DNA of 64,000 bases from an uncultured Caulobacterales bacterium (GTDB lineage: Bacteria; Pseudomonadota; Alphaproteobacteria; Caulobacterales; Caulobacteraceae). Position numbers and translations under genes: made by a program. Positions within the stretch are counted from its first letter, which is position 1. Each line of letters opens with the position of its first letter. The notes under the pieces are model-generated. The model saw only the letters and a list, made by a program, of their open reading frames with translations. It did no database searches and was not told where the DNA came from. The stretch covers positions 62,001-126,000 of the forward strand of contig CAIUMD010000076.1 of the NCBI GenBank assembly GCA_903900155.1, given 5' to 3'. Shown piece after piece: positions 18,276 to 29,032 of this stretch.

Positions 18276-18677
18276 TCAGGCGGCGCGGAGCGCCTCGATC
18301 AGCGGACAGCCTGGATCCTGCCCCGCGTCGCAAGCCCGCACCGAGTCGGCCAGCACCCGCTCCATCCGCTTCAGGTCGGCGATGCGCGTGCGCACGTCTT
18401 TCAGATGCGATGCGGCGAGGTTGCGCACCTCGGCGCAGGACGCGTGCCCGCCGCCTGCAAGGCCCAGCAGGGCGCGCACCTCGTCCAGCGTGAAGCCCAG
18501 CTCGCGGGCCCGTCGCACGAAGCCGAGGCGGCCCACGTCGTCCGCGCCATAGCTCCGGTAGCGGCCCCGCCGGGGCGGGGCCGGCATCAGGCCGATCCGC
18601 TCGTAGTAGCGGATCGTTTCGATGTTGCAGCCCGTGCGCCGGGACAGTTCGCCAATCGGAATCGCGGTATCCGCCAT
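18276..18677 (-). CDS. merR: MerR, mercury-responsive regulator
   Basis: 133 residues. The MerR HTH is at the N-terminus (IGELSRRTGCNIETIRYYERIGLMPAPPRRGRYRSY), followed by the dimer helix. The three Hg(II)-binding cysteines are recognisable: SCAEVR, and CDAGQDPGC near the C-terminus. It is divergent from the mer structural genes and overlaps none of them; it should repress without Hg(II) and activate by DNA untwisting when Hg(II) binds the dimer. Confidence 0.95.
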   Translation of the reverse strand: MADTAIPIGELSRRTGCNIETIRYYERIGLMPAPPRRGRYRSYGADDVGRLGFVRRARELGFTLDEVRALLGLAGGGHASCAEVRNLAASHLKDVRTRIADLKRMERVLADSVRACDAGQDPGCPLIEALRAA

Positions 18678-18703
18678 GCTGTTCGCGCCTCTCAATTTTG
18701 GGC

Positions 18704-18734
18704 TTGAGTCTGTAGTCGCTACAGATCGTATGTA
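18704..18734 (+). promoter_or_regulatory. MerR-type mer promoter/operator with 19-bp spacer
   Basis: A -35-like TTGAGT (18704-18709) and a -10-like TATGTA (18729-18734) are separated by exactly 19 bases, the over-long spacing of MerR-activated promoters. The spacer carries the dyad CTGTAG-TCG-CTACAG (18710-18724), where the MerR dimer would bind. It points toward merC. Confidence 0.8.
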
Positions 18735-18818
18735 GTGATCCTCAGCCCCCACGGGCAAGCTGCAGTCCTGATTGTAGCGTCGCTCTGACGGTTCCACGAA
18801 GTCGCCGAGGCTATTGCG

Positions 18819-19244
18819 ATGCCCATCCAGAATCCCCTCACCCGCGCGGCCGACAAGGCGGGCGTCATCGGCTCGATCGTCACCGCCATGGGCTGCGCGG
18901 CGTGCTTCCCGGCTCTTGCGAGCCTTGGCGCCGCGCTGGGCCTCGGGTTTCTGAGCCAGTACGAAGGCGTCTTTATTCGTTACCTCCTGCCGCTGTTCGC
19001 CGTGATCGCCCTCGTCGCCAACGTGGTCGGCGGACTTCGCCATCGCCGGTGGCCGCGAATGGCGCTGAGCGTCATCGGGCCGATCTTGGTGCTGGCGGCG
19101 GCTTTGCTCATGGCCACCCGCGGTTGGCCGACGGCGTGGCTCCTCTATCCCGGACTGACCTTGATGGTGGTCGTCGCGATCTGGGATCTCGCTGCACCGC
19201 CTCGCAATGCGCCCGCGCCACCCCGCGAAAGGGCTGTTTCCTAA
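18819..19244 (+). CDS. merC: MerC, inner-membrane mercury transporter
   Basis: 141 residues with four predicted membrane segments. The signature is GSIVTAMGCAACFPALASLGAALGLGFLSQYEG, with the CAAC cysteine pair in the first membrane segment that receives Hg(II). MerC moves Hg(II) to the cytoplasm for reduction by MerA. First gene downstream of the mer promoter. Confidence 0.94.
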   Translation: MPIQNPLTRAADKAGVIGSIVTAMGCAACFPALASLGAALGLGFLSQYEGVFIRYLLPLFAVIALVANVVGGLRHRRWPRMALSVIGPILVLAAALLMATRGWPTAWLLYPGLTLMVVVAIWDLAAPPRNAPAPPRERAVS

Positions 19245-19278
19245 CGTGATGGCGGAGTTGATCGGAAGGAGAGTCGAC

Positions 19279-19629
19279 TTGTCAGAACCCAAAAGCGGCC
19301 GCAGTGCGTTGGCGCTAGGAGGCGTAGCCGCCATTCTGGCATCGACCTGTTGCCTCGGCCCGCTCGTCTTGGTCGCCCTCGGGTTCAGCGGCGCCTGGAT
19401 CGGCAACCTGACCGCGCTGGAACCGTATCGTCCGTTGTTCATCGGCGCAGCGCTGATCGCCATGGTCTTCGCCTACCGCCGAATCTTTCGCCCGGCCCGC
19501 GCCTGCGAGCCCGGCGAAGTCTGCGCCGTGCCCAAGGTCAGGACCACCTACAAGGTCATCTTCTGGGCGGTCGCAGCGCTCGTCCTTGTCGCGCTGGCGT
19601 TCCCCTACGTCCTGCCCCTGTTCTACTGA
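19279..19629 (+). CDS. merT: MerT, inner-membrane mercuric transporter
   Basis: 116 residues from TTG 19279, chosen because AAGGAG lies 8 bases upstream and the product then begins (M)SEPKSGRSALALGG at exactly the normal MerT length. Vicinal cysteines STCCLGP lie in membrane segment 1 and a second pair (ACEPGEVCAVP) in the cytoplasmic loop; both relay Hg(II) from MerP to MerA. An upstream ATG at 19249 is possible but has no better site. Confidence 0.95.
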   Translation: MSEPKSGRSALALGGVAAILASTCCLGPLVLVALGFSGAWIGNLTALEPYRPLFIGAALIAMVFAYRRIFRPARACEPGEVCAVPKVRTTYKVIFWAVAALVLVALAFPYVLPLFY

Positions 19630-19641
19630 AAGGAAGTCCCC

Positions 19642-19920
19642 ATGAAGACGCTCGTCTCCCTGATCGCCCTGATGGGCGCGCTCAGCTCGCCCGCGTGGGC
19701 CGCGACGAAGACGGTCACCCTGGCGGTGCCCGGCATGACCTGCGCGGCCTGCCCGATAACCGTCAAGACGGCGCTTGCCAAGGTCGACGGCGTCGAGAAA
19801 ACCGAGGTCAGCTTCGAAAAGCGCGAGGCCGTCGTCTCCTACGATGACGCCAAGACCACGGTCGCCGCCCTGACCAAGGCGACGGCGGGCGCGGGCTACC
19901 CATCCACCGTGAAGCGCTGA
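19642..19920 (+). CDS. merP: MerP, periplasmic mercury-binding protein
   Basis: 92 residues: a signal peptide (MKTLVSLIALMGALSSPAWA, cleavage after AWA) and a heavy-metal-associated domain with GMTCAACPITV. MerP captures Hg(II) in the periplasm and hands it to MerT. GAAAGGAAG lies before the start and the gene follows merT by 12 bases. Confidence 0.96.
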   Translation: MKTLVSLIALMGALSSPAWAATKTVTLAVPGMTCAACPITVKTALAKVDGVEKTEVSFEKREAVVSYDDAKTTVAALTKATAGAGYPSTVKR

Positions 19921-21573
<1,653 letters not shown>

Positions 21574-21607
21574 AGGTTCAGTTTGGGTGGCGAGCGGAGC
21601 GCGCGTG

Positions 21608-22387
21608 ATGACGACGCCCACCTCACACGCTGAAGCCACCGGATGGCCCGCCGTCGAGTTTCGAGGCGGCGTGATCATCCCAGACTGGGGAGCGGTCACG
21701 ACACCACAGGCCCAAAACGCCCTGAGGGCCGTCGTCGAGGCCTTCATCGGCCCCAAGTGGGATGGGCTGGATGAGACCGAGAGCCGAATCCACGGCATCG
21801 TCCTGAGCGCCTACGCCATGAGCGGGCACGCTCCGGAGGCCGCGGACGTCGCCGCCGGGGCCGGACTCGCCATCGCTGAGACCGACAGCGTGCTGCGGCG
21901 TCTGGCCGGGCGCGACCTCCTCATTCTCAACGTTGCCGGCCGGATAGGCGGCGCCTATCCGTTCACCGATGGTCCGACTGAGCATCACGTCGAGACCGGC
22001 GGGCTCTCCGTGGGCGCCATGTGCGCCATCGACGCGCTCGGCGTCGGGGCGATGCTGGAGCGCGACATCACCGTCCGCTCGGCGTGCCGTCAGTGCGCCC
22101 GTGCGCTCGCCATCCACACACGGAGCCACGGCCGCCAACTGGATCAGGTCGAGCCTTCGGGGATCGTCGTCTGGTCCGGCCATCGCTACGCCGCCGGTTG
22201 CGCGGCGTCTTCGCTCTGCACCCTGCAGGCCTTCTTCTGCGATGACGCTCACCTGGAGACCTGGCGCACGAACAGCCTGGCCGCCGGTCAGGACGGGGTG
22301 CGCCTGAGCCTGTCCGAAGCGCTGGAGGTCGGCCGCGCGATCTTCGCGCCGATGCGGATGGAGTTGCGGCCATGGCCTACGACCTGA
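21608..22387 (+). CDS. merB: MerB, organomercurial lyase
   Basis: About 259 residues from ATG 21608; a GTG at 21587 would add seven residues. Catalytic features are conserved: GAMCAIDALGVGAML (Cys and Asp) and YAAGCAASSLCTLQAFFCDDAHLETWR (second Cys). The enzyme cleaves the carbon-mercury bond of organomercurials to give Hg(II) for MerA, making this a broad-spectrum resistance operon. A Cys-rich segment RSACRQCAR is an extra possible metal site. Overlaps the next gene by 16 bases. Confidence 0.93.
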   Translation: MTTPTSHAEATGWPAVEFRGGVIIPDWGAVTTPQAQNALRAVVEAFIGPKWDGLDETESRIHGIVLSAYAMSGHAPEAADVAAGAGLAIAETDSVLRRLAGRDLLILNVAGRIGGAYPFTDGPTEHHVETGGLSVGAMCAIDALGVGAMLERDITVRSACRQCARALAIHTRSHGRQLDQVEPSGIVVWSGHRYAAGCAASSLCTLQAFFCDDAHLETWRTNSLAAGQDGVRLSLSEALEVGRAIFAPMRMELRPWPTT

Positions 22388-23715
22388 TCGTCATCGGCAG
22401 CGGCACGGCGGCCCAGGTTGCCGTTGCGAAGGTCCGCGCCGCCGGCTGGTCCGTCGCCGTGATCGATCACCGGCCGTTCGGCGGCACGTGCGCGCTCCGC
22501 GGCTGCGATCCCAAGAAGATGCTGGTAAGCGGCGAGGAAGCGATCGACGCGGCCAGGCGCATGGCCGGGCATGGCGTCGAAGGCGCCCTAGCGATCGACT
22601 GGCCCGGCCTGATGGGGTTCAAGCGGACCTTCACCGATCCCATCCCCGCCAAACAAGAACATCGCTACGCCGAGTTGGGCGTCGACGCCGTCCACGGGCT
22701 CGCCCGCTTCGCCGCCCCAGACACGATCGAGGTGGACGGCCGGACCTTGCAGGCCCGCCACGTGCTGATCGCTACCGGGGCGCGGCCGATCCCGCTTGGC
22801 ATCCCGGGCGAGGGACTGGTCGTCACGAGCGACACCTTCATGGAGCTTGAACGCCTCCCGCGCCGGATCGTGCTGATCGGCGGCGGCTACGTCGCCGCCG
22901 AATTCTCGCACCTGGCGGCGCGCGCCGGGGCCGAGGTCACCATCCTGCAACGGCCTGCGCGGCTGCTGCCGAATTTCGATCCCGACCTGGTCGGCTGGCT
23001 CATGCCGCGCTTCCATGAACTCCGCATCGCCGTCGAGACCGGCGCTACGGTCACCCGTGTCGAGCCGGTCCAGGGCGGCCTGCTAGTCCATGCCAGCCGT
23101 CCGGGCGCGCCGGACCTCGCTGTCCCGGCCGAACTGGTGGTGCACGCCGCAGGCCGCGGGCCCGACCTCGACGCATTGGACCTCGCGGCGGGCCAGGTCA
23201 CCGTGCGCGACGGCCGCATGCAGCTAAACGACCATCTGCAAAGCGTCTCCAACCCGCGGGTCTATGCCGCTGGCGACGCGGCCGGCGTCGGGCCGCCCCT
23301 GACGCCGGTCTCCAGCCACGACGCCAGGGTGGTGGCCGCCAACCTGTTGGACGGCACGTCGCGCAAGCCGGACTATCGCGGGGTCCCGAGCGTTGCCTTC
23401 ACCGTGCCGCCGATCGCCGCAGTCGGACTCTCGGAGGCGGAGGCCCGTCGCCGCGGGCTGGTGTTCCGCATCAACGCCGCCTCGACGCCGGACTGGTTCA
23501 CCGCCCGCCGCTTGGCCGAGCGGGTCTACGGCCACAAGGTGCTGATCGAGGAGCACAGTGACCTGGTCCTCGGCGCGCATCTTGTGGGGCCGGGCGCCGA
23601 CGAGGTGATCAACCTCTTCGGCCTGGCGATCCGCCACGGCCTGACCGCCGCCGACCTTCGCTCCACCATGTTCGCCTATCCGACCGGCGCATCGGACCTG
23701 GGTTACATGCTGTAG
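22372..23715 (+). CDS. MerA/glutathione-reductase-like flavoprotein disulfide oxidoreductase
   Basis: 447 residues. FAD-binding VIGSGTAAQVAVAK, redox-active pair in GGTCALRGCDPKK, NADPH-binding IGGGYVAAEFSHLAARAG, and FAD motif YAAGDAAG are all present. It lacks the N-terminal HMA domain and the C-terminal CC pair of MerA, so it is probably not a second mercuric reductase. It starts inside the merB 3' end, so it belongs to the mer transcript; maintaining thiol pools during mercury exposure is a plausible role (inference). Confidence 0.87.
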   Translation: MAYDLIVIGSGTAAQVAVAKVRAAGWSVAVIDHRPFGGTCALRGCDPKKMLVSGEEAIDAARRMAGHGVEGALAIDWPGLMGFKRTFTDPIPAKQEHRYAELGVDAVHGLARFAAPDTIEVDGRTLQARHVLIATGARPIPLGIPGEGLVVTSDTFMELERLPRRIVLIGGGYVAAEFSHLAARAGAEVTILQRPARLLPNFDPDLVGWLMPRFHELRIAVETGATVTRVEPVQGGLLVHASRPGAPDLAVPAELVVHAAGRGPDLDALDLAAGQVTVRDGRMQLNDHLQSVSNPRVYAAGDAAGVGPPLTPVSSHDARVVAANLLDGTSRKPDYRGVPSVAFTVPPIAAVGLSEAEARRRGLVFRINAASTPDWFTARRLAERVYGHKVLIEEHSDLVLGAHLVGPGADEVINLFGLAIRHGLTAADLRSTMFAYPTGASDLGYML

Positions 23716-23852
23716 CGCTCGCCAATGCCTTAGACTGAAGGCCCTCGGCCGATGTAGGAAAATCTCAGTGTACGAACGCAAGACTGTGACTACGTCTGTC
23801 CGAGAGGCGCGAACACTACTAGAATCTACACCTGATTAAGGCCTGCCCTGAG

Positions 23853-25280
23853 GTGTTCGTGAGCTTTATCGAAGGAACAGAACGCGGTCAGGCCAGCCTG
23901 CTTCCGCCTTGCCTCGACGATTATGTCGCCCCGGACGCGCTCGTGCGCATCGTCGATGCGTTCGTCGCCAGTCTCGACCTGACTGAACTGGGTTTTGGCC
24001 GCACCGTCGCCGCGTCCACCGGCCGTCCTGGTTACCGCCCGGGCGACATGCTCAGGCTCTATATCTGGGGCTATCTCAACCAGCTCCGATCCTCGCGCCA
24101 TCTGGAACGCGCATGCACTCGCGACCTTGAAGCGCTCTGGTTGCTCCGCCGATTGGCCCCAGACTACCGCACGATCGCCGCCTTCCGGCACGACAACCCG
24201 GAAGCCATCATCGCTTCGAGCGCCGCCTTTATTCAGTTCTGCAGGGAAGCCGGCCTGATCAGCGGCCGTCTCGTCGCGCTGGATGGGACCAAGATGCGCG
24301 CGGTCGCCAGCTCCAAGAATATCGCCGGCGCAGATCGGCTTGCGCGCGACCTGGCGCACACGGAAAAGGAGATCGGCTACTACCTGGACCGGCTCGACAT
24401 CATGGACGAGGCGTCGGCCAAGGGCTTCGACGATCAGCCGAAGCACCGCCAGGCGTTTACGGATGCAATCGCCGCTCTGCGCCGCCGAAAGGATCGTCTT
24501 GTGCGCCGCCAGCAGGTTTTGGCGGATCGCGATGAGAAGGTGCTCGTTTTCGGCGAGCCTGACGCCAAGCCTATGGGCTACGGCCGCGCGCCCAAGTTCC
24601 CTGCGTACAACATGCAAAGCGTCGTCGATGTCGACAGCGGACTGATCATTCATCACGACGTCGCCAACGAGGCGAACGACAGCCAACTCCTTCACCCCAT
24701 GTCGCTGGCGGCGATGGAGGTGTTGGAGATCGACCGGCTCAAAATCCTGGCCGATGGCGGCTACTCGAACGCCCAGGCTGTCGCCGAATGTGAGCGTGAC
24801 AACATCGAGGTGGCTGCGCCGATCAAGCGTGGCGCGATGAGCTCCGACTTCTTCCGGCCGATCCAGTTTACCTACGATGAAGTGTCCGACACCATCCGAT
24901 GTCCGGCCGGCGAGACCCTGAGGCCGTCGGGCAAGCACACGCGCAACCGCGCCATCCGATACCGAACGTCCACGTGCAAGGACTGTCGACTGAAATCCCG
25001 ATGCACGCCCGGCGCCCAGAGGACGATCCATCGACTTTTCGATCAGGCGGCCCTCGATCGGATGGAGGCTAGGATCTACGCCGATCCGAGCTTGATGGTG
25101 ACGCGCCGATGTACTGTTGAGCACCCGTTCGGCACGATTAAGCGAATGTCGGGCGGCGGCAGATTCCTCACACGAGGGCTCAGAGCGGTGAAAGCGGAGG
25201 CCGCGCTCTCGATCTTGGCTTTCAACATCCTCCACGCGGTGAACGCCTTCGGTGCGGAGCGTCTAACGCCAGCGGCCTGA
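23853..25280 (+). mobile_element. tnp: IS1182-family transposase (IS ends not resolved)
   Basis: 475 residues from a GTG (23853 or 23859). The N-terminal DUF772-type DNA-binding part (YRPGDMLRLYIWGYLNQLRSSRHLERA) precedes a DDE core: LVALDGTKMRAVAS (D), LKILADGGYSNAQ (D), TVEHPFGTIKR (E). A Cys cluster (CKDCRLKSRC) sits before the last catalytic residue, as is typical of this family. The gene appears intact. I could not identify terminal inverted repeats. It separates the mer operon from the next accessory block. Confidence 0.9.
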
Positions 25281-25313
25281 GCCGCACGGCGCTTCGCTGC
25301 AGTCGCCGGTGCT

Positions 25314-25337
25314 CTGTGCCGCCGAGTTTTGGCACAG
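25314..25337. terminator. Hairpin downstream of the transposase
   Basis: CTGTGCC (25314-25320) and GGCACAG (25331-25337) form a 7-bp stem with a 10-base loop including TTTT. It could end the transposase transcript or be part of the IS right end; no T-run follows. Confidence 0.35.
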
Positions 25338-25457
25338 CCTGGGGGCGTCCCCGCTGAAGGGGTCGGCCGAGACGGCACGCGCTCGGCCGCAGGGGAAGGC
25401 TTTCCCCTCAGGCCCTTGTCGAGGGCAGACCCGCCCAAGCCTGTCCGAAGCTTGCCC

Positions 25458-26255
25458 TCAGCCCTCAGTCGCCCCCGTCTCCTGCTGTGCGTCCCGGTCC
25501 GCCTTGTTGGAATCGCTGAGCCTGCGAGACTCGGCGGCGAGGGCGTCGAGCCGCTCGCCGACGTCGACCCCGCCGAGGGCCTCGTTCGCGGCGACGATGG
25601 CGCCCAGGACCGCCGTGCAAAGCAGCTCCAGCGTGTCGCTGGCTTCGGCGGGGTCCGCCGCCGGCTCCGCATGCAGGGTGAACGGCGGGCCGTCCTCGCC
25701 TTCATTGAGGGTGACGTGGCGGCTGAGCGACTGCGCCGTCGGATGAGCCGAGTCGCTGGAGAGTTCGCGATAGACGATGATGCTGTCGCCCACTCCCCCG
25801 TCGACGGCGACCTGCAGCAGGACGATCGACGTGGTCTTGCCATGCTCCTCGCGCAGGCGGTCGCGGAACGCCTCGAGATTGGCCTGATAGCCTTCGATCT
25901 GCCCCTGCGCCTTGGCCCAGTCCAAAAGGCCGGTCGCGCGCTTCTTGCGGCTCGTGATGTCGTCCAGCTCGATTGCGTCAACGAAGGCGGCGCCCTTCTT
26001 CACCAGGGCCGCCAGCCAGAAGAAGTTCTCATAGGCGGAGCGGCTGATCGTGCGGGCCTCGACGATCTGGCTCTGTTCGAGAAGCAGGACCACGGCCTTC
26101 ACGTGGCTGAGCGTGCGCGCCAGCAGGGTGAGGGCGACGACCTTGGGATCGCGCGTCCCCTCCTCCGTCACCAGCGGGTGCGCGCCGTCGAAGACGTCTA
26201 CTCCCTTGGCGTACAGCCGCTCCGTGAGCGCCAGCCACTCTTCAACAGTCGCCAC
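25458..26255 (-). CDS. DUF5677-like protein
   Basis: 265 residues from a GTG at 26255. The N-terminal helical part (LTLLARTLSHVKAVVLLLEQSQIVEARTISRSAYENFFWLAALVKKG) matches the pattern of DUF5677 proteins, many of which occur in accessory regions and are suspected HEPN-like folds. The C-terminal part is acidic. Divergently transcribed from the RES-domain gene at 26307, with about 50 bases between, so a shared regulatory region is likely. Confidence 0.68.
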   Translation of the reverse strand: MATVEEWLALTERLYAKGVDVFDGAHPLVTEEGTRDPKVVALTLLARTLSHVKAVVLLLEQSQIVEARTISRSAYENFFWLAALVKKGAAFVDAIELDDITSRKKRATGLLDWAKAQGQIEGYQANLEAFRDRLREEHGKTTSIVLLQVAVDGGVGDSIIVYRELSSDSAHPTAQSLSRHVTLNEGEDGPPFTLHAEPAADPAEASDTLELLCTAVLGAIVAANEALGGVDVGERLDALAAESRRLSDSNKADRDAQQETGATEG

Positions 26256-26306
26256 CGTGGTTCTCCGTCTGAACGCCGGTCTACAGTGCGATGCAAGGAG
26301 ACCAAA

Positions 26307-27131
26307 ATGCCGACCGAGGCCCCCTCACCCGACTTTCCGTCCTGGCGGAGCTACTGGACGTTCGCCCGGTCCGTGGGGCGGGAGTATCGCTACATCCGCC
26401 CGCCAGAAGTCGAGGCCTTCCTCGCGACCGTCCTCGCGACCAGCGCGGCGCGCAAGGTCGAGATTCCCAAGGGCCGCTTGTTCTGGCGGGCCCAGGTCGG
26501 CCACGACTGGCGACCCATGGGCGCCGAAACGGATGACGAGATCCCCTGCGCCTACCCGCCCGATCGCATGAAGCCGTTGGAGGGCCGGGCCTCCGACGGC
26601 CGCGCCAACCCGCGCGGCATCCCCAGCCTCTATCTGGCGACGACCAAGGAGGCCGCCATGTCCGAGGTTCGGCCCTGGATGGGCTCCTACGTGTCCTGCG
26701 GACAGTTTCGGACCAACCGACCGTTGACCGTGATCGATTGCGGTCGCCGACCCAAGGCGAACCCGCTGTTCTTTAAGCTAGACGACTTCAACTACGAGCC
26801 GCCCCCTCAAAACCGCGCCGATGCGGTCTGGGCCCACATCGATCGCGCCTTCGCCGAGCCGACCACCCGCTCGGACGACGTGGCGGACTATGCGGCGACG
26901 CAGATCCTCGCCGAACTCTTCAAGCACGCCGGCGCCGACGGCGTGGTTTACAAGAGCAACTTCGGCGACGACGGCTTCAACATCGCGCTTTTTGACCCCG
27001 GCGCGGCGGACCTTATCAACTGCGGCCTGTTCGAAGTAAAGGGCGTGCAGCTGACGTTCCGGGAGGCCGACCAGTTCTACTCCGTCGCCGAGCCGCCGAA
27101 GACGGCGTCAACCGATTGCGGCGGCGCCTGA
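26307..27131 (+). CDS. Stand-alone RES-domain protein
   Basis: 274 residues from ATG 26307 with AAGGAG directly upstream. The RES fold is seen as GRLFWRAQVG, then GRANPRGIPSLYLATTKEAAMSEVRPWMGSYVSCGQF and late LFKHAGADGVVYKSNFGDDGFNIALFDP. It differs from the 174-residue toxin at 6242 by a 45-residue N-terminal extension and an elaborated core, and no Xre-type antitoxin lies beside it. NAD+ or nucleotide phosphorolysis is the family activity. Confidence 0.8.
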   Translation: MPTEAPSPDFPSWRSYWTFARSVGREYRYIRPPEVEAFLATVLATSAARKVEIPKGRLFWRAQVGHDWRPMGAETDDEIPCAYPPDRMKPLEGRASDGRANPRGIPSLYLATTKEAAMSEVRPWMGSYVSCGQFRTNRPLTVIDCGRRPKANPLFFKLDDFNYEPPPQNRADAVWAHIDRAFAEPTTRSDDVADYAATQILAELFKHAGADGVVYKSNFGDDGFNIALFDPGAADLINCGLFEVKGVQLTFREADQFYSVAEPPKTASTDCGGA

Positions 27132-27170
27132 GGAGAAGATACCCTGAGGGTCGAATCCGGCGGGGCGCCC

Positions 27171-27578
27171 ATGCAATACCACACCCATTCCATGGGGCCG
27201 GACGCGGCCGCCTTTCGCCGGGCCTTCGCCAAGGCGATCGCCGAGGCCTCGGCCACCGGCGTGAACGAGCTGATCTTCCTTGTGCATTCGTTGCACATGC
27301 TGGAAGGCGGCGTCTTCGAGGAAGTGCTCGGCGAAAAGTTCGTCGCCGGCTTCGCTAAGAACAAGGTCGCATCAGCCGAGGGCGTGCGTCTCCATCTGGA
27401 GACCGAGCGGGTACGCTCCGCGGCCGACGCCGCGGTGGTCTTCGCCCCGTTCGTCTCCGCAAAGCTCCTGGCCAAGGCCATCGGCGACTACCGGACCAAA
27501 GGCCTCGTCTATGTGCCCTGGGCGGAAATCGAACGGGACGCCTATCTCGCCCTCTATCCGACCTCCGTGCCGGTCTAA
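27171..27578 (+). CDS. Hypothetical protein
   Basis: 135 residues, alpha/beta pattern (ELIFLVHSLHMLEG, AAVVFAPFVSAKLLAKAIGDYRTKGLVYVPW). I do not recognise a family. It follows the RES gene by 39 bases in the same direction and is probably co-transcribed; the histidine-rich N-terminus (MQYHTHSMG) is notable. A role as the missing RES partner can be considered but nothing in the sequence proves it. Confidence 0.65.
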   Translation: MQYHTHSMGPDAAAFRRAFAKAIAEASATGVNELIFLVHSLHMLEGGVFEEVLGEKFVAGFAKNKVASAEGVRLHLETERVRSAADAAVVFAPFVSAKLLAKAIGDYRTKGLVYVPWAEIERDAYLALYPTSVPV

Positions 27579-27637
27579 GCCCGCTCCCGTAAACGGACGG
27601 GGTTGGTCGGCCTGGCCGCAGGAGGCATGCTGCCCGA

Positions 27638-27892
27638 ATGGCCAAGTATGATCCCCTTTCCGGCTATCTGCGCCGCCGGCGGCCGATGGACGTCGAGCTG
27701 ACCTTCGTGGAGATTGAAAGGATCATCGGCAACATGCTGCCACGCAGCGCCGAACGCCCGCAGTGGTGGGCCAATGATGTCGATCCCGCCACTACCCACT
27801 TGCAGCGCAAGGCCTGGGGCGACGCGGGTTACGACGCCTTTCTGGTCGTCGGGAAGGACCGTGTGCGCTTCAAACGGGCGGCCCGGCCATGA
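27638..27892 (+). CDS. DUF7662-like small protein
   Basis: 84 residues. The pattern MAKYDPLSGYLRRRRPMDVELTFVEIERIIGNMLPRSA...WW, then HLQRKAWGDAGYDA, matches the small DUF7662 family often found near defence or mobile genes. Probably in the same transcript as the RES and hypothetical genes upstream. Confidence 0.7.
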   Translation: MAKYDPLSGYLRRRRPMDVELTFVEIERIIGNMLPRSAERPQWWANDVDPATTHLQRKAWGDAGYDAFLVVGKDRVRFKRAARP

Positions 27893-27947
27893 CCGAGACG
27901 CGCTGGAAGACCGCGCGACGTCCCCAGGCGGGCGGGCGTCAGGCCCC

Positions 27948-28718
27948 ATGAGCGTCGCCCTCTACCGATCCTTCCGACGGGCGCTGAAGGCGACCCCGTT
28001 CACCGGGCGGTTCATGCCCTATGGGTGGGGCGGGCTTCCGAGTCCGTTGAGCGCCACATGGATGGCCTACGCCCAGATGCTCGGCGAGTTCTCGACGGAG
28101 CTGGCCAACGCCATCAACGGCTTCACCCACGACGTGGAGCGACTGCGCGCCTGGTCCGTGGTCGTAGCCCCGCTTTCCGACCAGCAGAAGCTGAACGCCA
28201 CGCACGAGTTCATCGACACGCTCGCGACCAACGCCGTCAATCTCCCCTATGTGATCCGGTCCCGGTTCGCCTTCGCCGTCGCCCATCTTTGCCACCAGGC
28301 CAACTTGGCGAAAGACCCCGCCGGCTGGAAGGACGACCTGCCGTTGGACGGTGAGATCTGGCTGAACACGGCCGACACCTACGGGAAGGGCTGGGCCGCC
28401 TATGGGCCCCTCAAGCTGTGTCTCGAAGGGATCGGCGCCAAGGCGTTCAAGGATGCGACGGGCGATTTCCGCAACGCCTACAACCACCGCTTCTCGCCGC
28501 GGTTCGTGGTCGGCATGACCGGGTTAGTGACCCGTATCGTCGACAAGAAAACCGGCCGTGTCTGCTACGGCTTCGGCGGGCGCGAGCCGCTCGACCTGGC
28601 AGCGGTCGCCGACCTGCTCACGGCGGAGCGCGACCGTTGCTACGCGGCTTTCACCGCCTTCCAGACCCTGGTCGCCGAGCAGGTCGCTGTGATCTCAGCC
28701 CACGAGCGCGCAGTCTAA
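27948..28718 (+). CDS. HEPN-like protein of unknown function
   Basis: 256 residues from ATG 27948, all-helical. Residues 175-180 read RNAYNH, the R-x4-H arrangement that forms the RNase active site of HEPN domains, inside GDFRNAYNHRF. N-terminal helices (YAQMLGEFSTELANAINGFTHDVERLRAW) would form the rest of the bundle. The family assignment rests on this motif and the fold pattern only. Last gene of the RES-led cluster. Confidence 0.6.
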   Translation: MSVALYRSFRRALKATPFTGRFMPYGWGGLPSPLSATWMAYAQMLGEFSTELANAINGFTHDVERLRAWSVVVAPLSDQQKLNATHEFIDTLATNAVNLPYVIRSRFAFAVAHLCHQANLAKDPAGWKDDLPLDGEIWLNTADTYGKGWAAYGPLKLCLEGIGAKAFKDATGDFRNAYNHRFSPRFVVGMTGLVTRIVDKKTGRVCYGFGGREPLDLAAVADLLTAERDRCYAAFTAFQTLVAEQVAVISAHERAV

Positions 28719-28798
28719 ACGCGACTGTCCCGCATCCGCCGATGAACCAATAAGCGGAACCGGAAGAGTGGCGGGTGGATCGCTCGGCTCTGGAAACG

Positions 28799-29023
28799 CT
28801 AGTGCTTGGCCTTGGGCGGCAGCATGGCCGCGACCGTCTGCGACCACAGCTCCAGGATCGCAGCCTCCTCGGGGTCGGTTTCGCCGACGGTGTCAGCGAA
28901 CACCTGGATCAGTCGCGCGAACTCGTCGGTGGTGGTCACGCCCTTGGCGTGGAGCACGCTGGCCACCAGGGCGACCATCTTGCCATGCGCGGAGACCAGC
29001 GCCCGATCCATCGTCACCGACAC
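28799..29023 (-). CDS. Small hypothetical protein downstream of Xre regulator
   Basis: 74 residues from GTG 29023; ATG at 29011 is an alternative. Helical, with an acidic centre (VTTTDEFARLIQVFADTVGETDPEEAAILELWSQTV). It begins 9 bases after the Xre gene stop and is likely co-transcribed. No family recognised. Confidence 0.6.
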   Translation of the reverse strand: MSVTMDRALVSAHGKMVALVASVLHAKGVTTTDEFARLIQVFADTVGETDPEEAAILELWSQTVAAMLPPKAKH

Positions 29024-29032
29024 CGGTAGGAG

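Noticed and set aside
23826-25235. 469-codon minus-strand frame
   Set aside because: Antisense to the IS1182 transposase with DDE motifs.
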